Assembly: GCA_002327765.1 (NCBI GenBank)
Contig: DCUH01000127.1
Location: 1-15,255 of the forward strand
Length of the DNA: 15,255 bases
Direction: 5' to 3'
From: a bacterium UBA2219
GTDB taxonomy: Bacteria > Desulfobacterota > Deferrimicrobia > Deferrimicrobiales > Deferrimicrobiaceae
Shown here: positions 8,699 through 14,650 of the stretch, one piece after another
How positions within the stretch are numbered: position 1 is the stretch's first letter
How the letters are laid out: every line of letters starts with the position of its first letter
Notes under the pieces: generated by a model
Told to the model about the DNA's origin: nothing
Databases searched by the model: none
What the model saw: only the letters and a program-made list of their open reading frames with translations
Position numbers and translations under genes: made by a program

Positions 8699-9654
8699 AG
8701 CGGCCGCGCGCCGGAGAGCGGGGCGTTGCCCTCCTCGCCACCCTGCTCGTCCTCGTCCTGGTCGTCGCGCTCGCGAACGAGATATTCCGCCTGGGGGCGA
8801 GGGCCTCGCAGACCGGCGCCTACGGGAGGGACTCGGTCCGCGCCGCGCTTCTGGCGGAGGCCGGCACCGGGGCCCTGCGCATCGCCCTGCGCGAGGACGC
8901 GAAGGACAACAAGATCGACACCCTGGACGAGTTCTGGTCCCGGCAGGCGCCCCCCTTCGACCTGGGCGACGGCACGGTCACGGTCTTCGTCGAGGACGAG
9001 GAGCGGAAGATCAACCTCAACCGGCTCGTGATGCCGAACGGGAACGCCCCGGACGACCAGCGGCTCGCCGTGTTCCGCGCCTTCCTCGAGCAGCGGGGCA
9101 TCGATGCCTCGCTGGCCGACGCCTTCGTCGACTGGCTGGACAACGACGACACCCCCCGTGTCGGCGGCGCGGAAAGCCCCTATTACCTGTCGCTCCCCCG
9201 GCCGTACGCCGCAAAGAACGACCTGTTCGACACGCTGGAGGAGATCCTGCTCGTGCGCGGCGTGACCCCGGAGATCTACGAGAAGATCCGCCCCTTCGTG
9301 ACGATCACCTCCAACGGCAAGGTGAACCTCAACACCGCCCCGAAGGAGGTGCTCACCGCCCTGTCCGCGGGAACGGACGCGGCGGAAGCCGGGGCGATCG
9401 ACAACGCGGCGGCGGACCGGCTCATCCGGTACCGCGCCGAGCAGCCCTTCCGGAGGGTCCCGGATATCGGCAACGTGTCGCCCTTCTTCAGGAACCTCCA
9501 TTCGAAGACGCTCTTCGGCTCCCTGGTCGACGTGAAGTCCGACTACTTCCACGTCCGTTCCACCGGCGACGTCGGCGGCACGCTGCGCACGATCGACGCC
9601 ATCGGATTCCGCACTGGAAATAATGTATTATGGTATTTTTGGCGTTTGGAATAA
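8695..9654 (+). CDS. gspK: Minor pseudopilin GspK
   Basis: GspK caps the pseudopilus tip. The 319-residue protein is much larger than the other pseudopilins, as expected. Its leader MKRPRAGERG is cut before VALLATLLVLVLVVALANE. Ala replaces Glu at +5, the known GspK exception. The body has VEDEERKINLNRLV, DWLDNDDTPRVGGAE and KVNLNTAPKEVLTAL, family-typical segments of the alpha-helical insert with its helix-hairpin-helix-like part. The start ATG 8695 overlaps the gspJ stop. The last codons are strikingly AT-rich (9617-9654), with codons such as TTA, GTA and TTT that are rare in this window. The end, LWYFWRLE, looks like a normal GspK end. Confidence 0.95.
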   Translation: MKRPRAGERGVALLATLLVLVLVVALANEIFRLGARASQTGAYGRDSVRAALLAEAGTGALRIALREDAKDNKIDTLDEFWSRQAPPFDLGDGTVTVFVEDEERKINLNRLVMPNGNAPDDQRLAVFRAFLEQRGIDASLADAFVDWLDNDDTPRVGGAESPYYLSLPRPYAAKNDLFDTLEEILLVRGVTPEIYEKIRPFVTITSNGKVNLNTAPKEVLTALSAGTDAAEAGAIDNAAADRLIRYRAEQPFRRVPDIGNVSPFFRNLHSKTLFGSLVDVKSDYFHVRSTGDVGGTLRTIDAIGFRTGNNVLWYFWRLE

Positions 9655-9682
9655 GTCCCCAGAACCGACTGGAGAAAACCGC

Positions 9683-11257
9683 ATGAAGCCGTCCCGAATC
9701 CCCGTCCTCCCGATCGTCCTTTCCATCCTCATCCTCGCGGCGAGCGCGAACGCGGCGGTGATCCTGCCCGTCAACGGGGCAGGCACGGGGGTCTTCACGT
9801 TCGACCAGCCTTCGGTCGCCGTCTACAGGACGGCCGTCCACGTCGCCTTCATCGGGGACGCCGAGGGCGACAACACGTTCAAGCTCTACTACGCCGCCGT
9901 GAACGGGTCGGCGAACTTCCAATCCTCGGGCACCACGCTGGCCGACGTCCTCCTCACGCCGGCCGTCGCCATCGACAACGGGGCCGTATACGACGACGTC
10001 CGCCACCCGCAGATCGCCGCGTGGGACGCGAACCGGCTGGTCGTCGTCTTCCAGGCGGTCCCGGCCGGCACCGGGGCAGGGAACTACAAGCTGTTCCTCG
10101 CGGACATCCGCATCCGCAACAACGCCGTCGTCTCGCACACCGTGCGCGAGATCGTCGATTCGTCTTCCGCCCGGCTCGCCGGAATCCTCGTCGACCCCTC
10201 CTTCCAGATCGCGACCTCCGACGCCACCCTCCGCGTCGCCTATTCGGACGCATCGACAGAATATTCCAACGTGTACTTCGCCCGGGTCGCGGTCGACAAC
10301 GCCTCCGTCGTCGGGGGGCCCATCCAGCTCTCCTTCCTGGCCAGCAGCCGGGGGGTCAAGCCGCTTCCCCGCCTGGCGGTCGACGATTTCGGCTACAGCC
10401 ACGTGGTGTGGGCGGCGAACAACACCGACAACACGCCGACCGGAATCTACTACTCCATGGTCCGAAGGAACTCCTCCGGCGCCCCGGACAACGTGGGGAT
10501 CGGCCCGACGCAGGTCATCTACGGCTATTTCCGCTGGGGGTTCCCCTCGGTCGTCGCCACCGCGACGAACAGCGTCTACGTCTTCGCCGCCCACCAGCCG
10601 TACGGGCTGCCCGGGACCGCGGGGGCGCTAGGATTCACCCGGATCGACCCCACCGCCGTGACGCAAGACGGGCAACCGGTGAACTCCGGCAACCAGGCGG
10701 TGCTGAGCTTCTTCTTCCTCTCCCGGCCGGGAGGGCTGGTGGCTTCCGGCACCTTCGACACGTACCGGCCGGACGTGTTCTTCGACAGGTCGGAAGGGTA
10801 CTTCCATATCGCCGGGTACGGCTACCGCAGCACCGTATCCCCCTACCAGGGGACGCCGGGAAGGTTCTATGCGATATCGCTCGAAGAGATGATCGACCCG
10901 TACTCCGTCTCTTCCTCGCCCGAACTCATCCTTTACCCCGTGCCGGTGGGGACCGGCGACCTTTCGTTCGGGATGCAAATCGCCGGGGACTACACCCGGG
11001 CCGCGTTCGCGAGCTTCAACCTGAAGGCGGTCCATTTCTGGTCCGGGCCCGACAACACCACCCCCGGTGCCAGCAACCTCTACATGACCTCCACAGACGA
11101 CGCGGACATCTCCTCGGGAGACAGCTCGGGCTGCTCCGTGGCTAAGACCCGCCGCAACGGCGACGCTGGCCGGATCCCCGGCGCGCTCCTCCTGTTCCTG
11201 CCGGCGGCCGTCCTCCTGTTCCTGAAAGCGGCGAGGAGGTTCCTTGCGCGGCGGTAG
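9683..11257 (+). CDS. Exported propeller-like protein with Cys-containing C-terminal sorting tail
   Basis: Not a known Gsp component. The 524-residue product starts with a Sec-type signal peptide (about 1-24, ending ASANA). The body shows six or seven related segments of the form P-x-(V/A)-x(n)-hydrophobic strand-x(n)-YYAAV, beginning near residues 42, 108, 171, 228, 287, 362 and perhaps 428; this suggests a beta-propeller. The tail is tripartite: an acidic/Ser-Gly stretch (TDDADISSGDSSG, 471-483), the only Cys of the protein (C484), a basic spacer, a hydrophobic helix (about 499-514), and a basic end (KAARRFLARR). This layout matches Cys-type C-terminal sorting signals that are cut by CAAX-like intramembrane proteases (myxosortase class). 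Start ATG 9683 has GGAG 8 bases upstream. It lies 28 bases after gspK and overlaps gspN by 14, so it is part of the operon. Likely a T2SS cargo or accessory anchored at the surface; the function is unknown. Confidence 0.85.
   Translation: MKPSRIPVLPIVLSILILAASANAAVILPVNGAGTGVFTFDQPSVAVYRTAVHVAFIGDAEGDNTFKLYYAAVNGSANFQSSGTTLADVLLTPAVAIDNGAVYDDVRHPQIAAWDANRLVVVFQAVPAGTGAGNYKLFLADIRIRNNAVVSHTVREIVDSSSARLAGILVDPSFQIATSDATLRVAYSDASTEYSNVYFARVAVDNASVVGGPIQLSFLASSRGVKPLPRLAVDDFGYSHVVWAANNTDNTPTGIYYSMVRRNSSGAPDNVGIGPTQVIYGYFRWGFPSVVATATNSVYVFAAHQPYGLPGTAGALGFTRIDPTAVTQDGQPVNSGNQAVLSFFFLSRPGGLVASGTFDTYRPDVFFDRSEGYFHIAGYGYRSTVSPYQGTPGRFYAISLEEMIDPYSVSSSPELILYPVPVGTGDLSFGMQIAGDYTRAAFASFNLKAVHFWSGPDNTTPGASNLYMTSTDDADISSGDSSGCSVAKTRRNGDAGRIPGALLLFLPAAVLLFLKAARRFLARR
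11114..11254 (+). other. Encoded C-terminal sorting/anchoring tail
   Basis: Residues 478-524 of the propeller-like protein. They comprise Ser/Gly-rich SSGDSSG, then C484 (codon 11132-11134), the spacer SVAKTRRNGDAGRIPG, a hydrophobic segment ALLLFLPAAVLLFLK and an Arg-rich end. The Cys followed by about 14 residues before the helix is closest in layout to JDVT-CTERM-type tails. The diagnostic residues of that family are not clearly present, so it may be a variant. Confidence 0.65.
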
Positions 11258-12101
11258 CCGCACTTCTCCCCGGCGGCTGGCCGCATACGCTCTGGGCGCC
11301 GCCCTCTTCGCCGGCGGGTTCCTGCTGACGGTGGCGCTCACCCTGCCCGGCGAGACCGTGCTCGGCCTGATCGCCCCCTCCCTTGAATCGCGCGGCGTGC
11401 GCCTCACGGCCCAAAACGCCCGACTCGTCTTCCCCCTCGGCATCCGCCTCGAGGGTGCGGCGGTCGCCCTCGGGAGCGGCCGCCCGATCGACCTGGGAGA
11501 GGTCACCGCGACCTGGGAATGGACCGGGCTGTTCCGGTGGCTCCCGTCGCACCTGCGGGCCGTCCGGGGCGTATCCGTCGCGGACGTCCGCCTCTCCCCC
11601 GCCTTCTGGAACCCCGGCCAGGGCCTGGCGACCTTCTCCCGCATCTCTTCCGAGGATTTCCCGATCCCGGCGCTCGGCGCCTCCGGCGCCGCACTTTCCG
11701 TGCGGCAGGCCGAGGTGCGCTGGCGCGGCGAAGGCAAGGACCTTTCCGCGTCCGGATCCGGCGAGTTCGACTACCTGAAGATCCCCGTGCCCGCGCAGGG
11801 CTCCCCCATCCGGGAGGCCCGGATCGACAACGCGGCGCTTTCCTTTGTTGTCCGGGGGAACATGCTGCGCGTCCCCCGGCTCCAGGGCAGCTACGAGGGC
11901 TCACGGGTCGAGGGCACGGGGGAGATCGCGCGCTTCCTGACCCCGGGGGCGGCCACCGTCACGTTTCACCTCTCGATCCGGAACCCTTACGAGGGGCGGG
12001 TCGGGACGCTCTTCGACATGCTGGCGAAAAACGCAAAGAATGCTAATCTGAGGATCGTCGGGGCGCTGGCCGCCCCGAAGGCGGAGATCGAGCTCTTCTG
12101 A
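11244..12101 (+). CDS. gspN: Type II secretion protein GspN (AsmA-like type)
   Basis: GspN is an accessory inner-membrane T2SS protein of unclear role. The 285-residue product has one N-terminal membrane helix (about 12-34) and a periplasmic body rich in short beta-strands. The body includes GVRLTAQNARLVFPLGIRLEG, a region typical of the GspN found in Leptospira and deltaproteobacteria, which resembles AsmA-like lipid/outer-membrane biogenesis domains. The end contains RVGTLFDMLAKNAKNANLRI and GALAAPKAEIELF, also seen in this family. The start is TTG 11244, with AGGAGG (11234-11239) upstream, inside the end of the preceding gene. Its place before gspL and gspM, rather than after them, is unusual. 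Confidence 0.82.
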   Translation: MRGGSRTSPRRLAAYALGAALFAGGFLLTVALTLPGETVLGLIAPSLESRGVRLTAQNARLVFPLGIRLEGAAVALGSGRPIDLGEVTATWEWTGLFRWLPSHLRAVRGVSVADVRLSPAFWNPGQGLATFSRISSEDFPIPALGASGAALSVRQAEVRWRGEGKDLSASGSGEFDYLKIPVPAQGSPIREARIDNAALSFVVRGNMLRVPRLQGSYEGSRVEGTGEIARFLTPGAATVTFHLSIRNPYEGRVGTLFDMLAKNAKNANLRIVGALAAPKAEIELF

Positions 12102-12114
12102 CGCAAGAGGCGCC

Positions 12115-13470
12115 ATGACGACCATCGGGATCGCGGTTTCCAGTGACAAGCTGCACGCCGTCTTGCTCGACGGAGCGCCCCCATCTCCGCAGGTCGTCGC
12201 GGCCGTTTCCGTCGCCTGCCGCGAGCCGTTCGGGGGGCCGGGCGACCCGGTGTCGCTGGCCGCGGAGCTGCGCGGCGCCGTCCCCGTGAGTGCGCTCCCC
12301 GGGGCGGTCATCACGATGCCTCCCCCCCTCACCTACCTCCGGCAGGCGAAGCTGCCGGTTTCGGACCTCGCGCGTGCTCGGGCCATCCACCTCGCCGAGC
12401 TCGAGGGAAACCTTCCGATCGAGGACGCCGAGATCCTGTCCGACCTGTTGCCCGCCTCGCCGGAAAGTCCCGAAACGTTCGTCGCGGTCGCCTCGTCGCG
12501 CTCCCTTGTAGAGAGGACGGTCGAGGCGTTCCAGGCCGCCGGCATCCGGGTCGACCAGGTCGTCACCGACCACGCCGCCCTGCTGTATGCCGCTTCCGGC
12601 AAGGTCCCCGGGGGGGCACTGCTCCTCGCCGCCGTCCCCGACATCCTCCTCATGAAGGTCTCCGGCGGCGGCGTGGGCGCTGTGCGCCAGTTCCCAGCCG
12701 TCCTCGCCGACACCCCCGCGGAGATCCTTTCCGCCGTGAGCGAGATGTCGGGCGGGGAGGTTCCGGCCTTCTCGATCGGCGACCTGCCCGCCACCCTCGC
12801 GGGCGCCGTCCCCGGCCTCTCGCCGATCCCGCTGCCCGAGGGGATCTCCGCCTCCCACCTGTCGGCGTACGGCGCCGCGCTGGCCCCCTTCCTGCCGAAG
12901 GCCGCCGGCGGCTTCTCGCTCCGCACGTCGGCGGAGGCCGCCGCGGACCGGGTGCGCTCGTCCCGCAGGGTGCGTGTCGCCGCGGCCGCCGCGGCCGTGG
13001 CGGCCGCGCTCGCCGTCGGTGCGCTCCAGTTCTCGGTCTGGACGAGCGCCGGGAAAGTCGCCAAGGCGCGCGCGCAGGTCCGCAGGGAATTCTCGGAAGC
13101 AGCGCCCGACGTGCGGCTGCGCGAGGCGACGGCGGGTGTGCAGATCCGCGAAAAGCTCGCTTCCGTGAAACGCCTCCAGAAGGAGCTGGGCACCGACGCC
13201 CCGCCGGTCGTGGAGCTCCTGTCGACCGCCTCCGCCGCGCTTCCCCAGGGGCAGATCTCCGTGCGGGAGGCGTCGGTCGAAGGGGGACGCATGCGAATCG
13301 TCGGCGAGGCGAAGGAGGCGGGCCTCGTGGAATCGTACCGCGCGGGGCTTTCCTCCGCCTTCGGCCGCGACTACGCCGTCACGCTGCAGGGCTCCGAGGG
13401 CAGCGCCTCGGGCGCCGCCGTCAAGTTCACGATCCTCGTCGAGAAGAGGGAGGCGCAGCGTGCTTCTTGA
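12115..13470 (+). CDS. gspL: Type II secretion platform protein GspL
   Basis: GspL anchors the ATPase GspE to the membrane and pairs with GspM. The 451-residue protein has an N-terminal cytoplasmic actin-like (PilM/ASKHA-type) domain (about 1-265). One membrane helix follows at about 288-308, then a periplasmic helix and a ferredoxin-like domain (about 365-445). The layout equals PilM plus PilN in one chain, as in GspL. The ATG at 12115 has AGAGG upstream and begins 13 bases after gspN. The Ala-rich membrane helix (VAAAAAAVAAALAVGAL) is encoded by a run of very GC-rich codons. The stop overlaps the gspM start by 11 bases. Confidence 0.9.
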   Translation: MTTIGIAVSSDKLHAVLLDGAPPSPQVVAAVSVACREPFGGPGDPVSLAAELRGAVPVSALPGAVITMPPPLTYLRQAKLPVSDLARARAIHLAELEGNLPIEDAEILSDLLPASPESPETFVAVASSRSLVERTVEAFQAAGIRVDQVVTDHAALLYAASGKVPGGALLLAAVPDILLMKVSGGGVGAVRQFPAVLADTPAEILSAVSEMSGGEVPAFSIGDLPATLAGAVPGLSPIPLPEGISASHLSAYGAALAPFLPKAAGGFSLRTSAEAAADRVRSSRRVRVAAAAAAVAAALAVGALQFSVWTSAGKVAKARAQVRREFSEAAPDVRLREATAGVQIREKLASVKRLQKELGTDAPPVVELLSTASAALPQGQISVREASVEGGRMRIVGEAKEAGLVESYRAGLSSAFGRDYAVTLQGSEGSASGAAVKFTILVEKREAQRAS

Positions 13471-13987
13471 GAGGGAGAAGCGGGTCCTCGCGATCGGCGG
13501 CGCCGCCGCCGCGGTCCTGCTGGTCGTGGCGTTCCTGGTCTTCCCGGCCCTTTCGCGCCTCAAGTCGCTCGCCCGCGCAACGAAGACCGCGGAAAGCGAG
13601 CTGGCCGAGGTACGCCGGGCGCGGCCGGAGCTCGAGCGGCTGCGGCGCGACGCCGCTGCGCGGTCCGCGGCCGTCAACGCGGCGGCCGACCTGAAGGAAT
13701 CCCCCGTGGCTCGTCTCACCGCCATCCTCCAGGACGGCGGGATCCCGCAGTCCGCGGTAAGCCTCAAGTCCGGCGGCGGGCGCGACGGCGACACGTTCCG
13801 CGAGGAGTCTTTCGAAGTCCGTATGGAGAACCTCACGTACCTCGAGGCCGTGAACGCCCTGCGAAAGCTTTCGGGCAAGGACCTGCCCGTGGTAGTCCGC
13901 TCGGCGCTGCTGAAGAGCCGGTACGACGACCCGCGGTACCTGGACGTGACGCTCAATGTCGGCTACCTGTCCCCTAAACAGCCGTAG
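13460..13987 (+). CDS. gspM: Type II secretion platform protein GspM
   Basis: GspM is a small bitopic inner-membrane protein that stabilises GspL. The 175-residue product has a short cytoplasmic start, a membrane helix (about 9-30) and a charged helical, probably coiled-coil segment (about 32-70, AESELAEVRRARPELERLR). A ferredoxin-like domain (about 80-172, with VRMENLTYLEAVNALRKLS) closes the protein. The start is GTG 13460 with AGGGAGG (13447-13453) upstream. It overlaps gspL by 11 bases and the next gene by 32. Length and layout fit GspM (or the PilO-like fold); position next to gspL settles it. Confidence 0.87.
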   Translation: MLLEREKRVLAIGGAAAAVLLVVAFLVFPALSRLKSLARATKTAESELAEVRRARPELERLRRDAAARSAAVNAAADLKESPVARLTAILQDGGIPQSAVSLKSGGGRDGDTFREESFEVRMENLTYLEAVNALRKLSGKDLPVVVRSALLKSRYDDPRYLDVTLNVGYLSPKQP

Positions 13988-14597
13988 GGGCCGCTTCCCC
14001 TGCCTGCTCCCCCTCCTCCTCGCGGCCGCGCTCCTCGCGGGGTGCGCGGGCGCGACGCCGCCCGTCCTCGACCGGCCCCAGGAAGACCTGCTGGCAGCCA
14101 AGGCGGACAAGCGCCTCGCAGCCGAGGTGCGGAAGGGGGAGCGCGATGCGTTCGCCCTCATCGCCGTGTTCCGCAGGGACGTCTTCCTCGGGCAATCCTA
14201 CATGCTCGAACGATCGTCCATCCCGATCCTCGACGAACTGGGGAACGCCGCCCTCCTTCTGGTCCGCCCGACGGAAGTCCTCCCGCTGCTCTCGGACCCG
14301 TCCGTCGTGAAGGCCGCCTGGTTCGGCCCGCAGGGGAGGCTGGCGCGGCTGGACCCCTCGCTCGAGCTCGATCTGCTCGACCGGTTCGGAAAGGGCACGG
14401 AAGGGAAAGAACGTCTGATCCTCGCCCGGTACCGGTCGGTCCCGGAAGCGAAGGAAGTGAAGGCGGCGGAAAGCGCGGGCTTCAAGGTGGTTTCCCGGAC
14501 AGGGCCGAACCTGGTGCTTTCAGGGCCGATATCCGGCATACCCGCCCTGCTGACCGACGAGTGGGTCGTCTATCTCGAAAAAGGATTCCTTCCTTAA
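13956..14597 (+). CDS. Lipoprotein with two related modules, last gene of the T2SS operon
   Basis: No established family is recognised. The 213-residue product has a lipoprotein signal with lipobox LLAGC; C30 is the lipidated Cys after signal peptidase II cleavage. The mature part seems to hold two diverged copies of one fold, about 65-124 and 151-210. Matching pairs include LIAVFRR with LILARYR, and AALLLVRPTEVLPLLSDPSVVKAAW with NLVLSGPISGIPALLTDEWVVYL (each shown in part). The pattern of hydrophobic strand, small loop, short helix ending in LL, Asp, then VV and a final strand is reminiscent of subtilase propeptides (inhibitor I9-like). The ATG at 13956 overlaps gspM by 32 bases; no other good start gives the lipobox. 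It could be a pilotin substitute for GspD, a chaperone/inhibitor for secreted proteases, or something else. Confidence 0.8.
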   Translation: MSATCPLNSRRGRFPCLLPLLLAAALLAGCAGATPPVLDRPQEDLLAAKADKRLAAEVRKGERDAFALIAVFRRDVFLGQSYMLERSSIPILDELGNAALLLVRPTEVLPLLSDPSVVKAAWFGPQGRLARLDPSLELDLLDRFGKGTEGKERLILARYRSVPEAKEVKAAESAGFKVVSRTGPNLVLSGPISGIPALLTDEWVVYLEKGFLP

Positions 14598-14604
14598 ATC
14601 ACGG

Positions 14605-14620
14605 TGGCATCCCCCTTGCT
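14605..14620 (+). promoter_or_regulatory. Sigma-54 (-24/-12) promoter of the FHA regulator gene
   Basis: The sequence TGGCATCCCCCTTGCT matches the RpoN consensus TGGCACRNNNNTTGCW at nearly all fixed positions, with the GG and GC elements exactly 12 bases apart. It lies in the short gap between the lipoprotein stop and the regulator ATG at 14651. The start of transcription would fall near 14631, just ahead of GGAGG at 14641-14645. Confidence 0.85.
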
Positions 14621-14650
14621 AAATATAGGCGAACCGTCAAGGAGGGGGCG

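Noticed and set aside
12041..12049. TGCTAATCT near the end of gspN as an extended -10 promoter for gspL
   Set aside because: No acceptable -35 at 16-18 bases upstream; gspL follows gspN by only 13 bases with its own ribosome site, so co-transcription is enough.
12043..13956. A 637-codon open frame on the minus strand opposite gspL and gspM
   Set aside because: It is a shadow of GC-rich coding sequence: Arg/Gly/Asp-rich composition, no recognisable domain, and the plus strand encodes clear GspL and GspM with ribosome sites.
14581..14591. AAGGA-T-TCCTT inverted repeat at the lipoprotein stop, as terminator or operator
   Set aside because: Only five-base arms, low stability, no U-tract, and it encodes the last residues of the lipoprotein.
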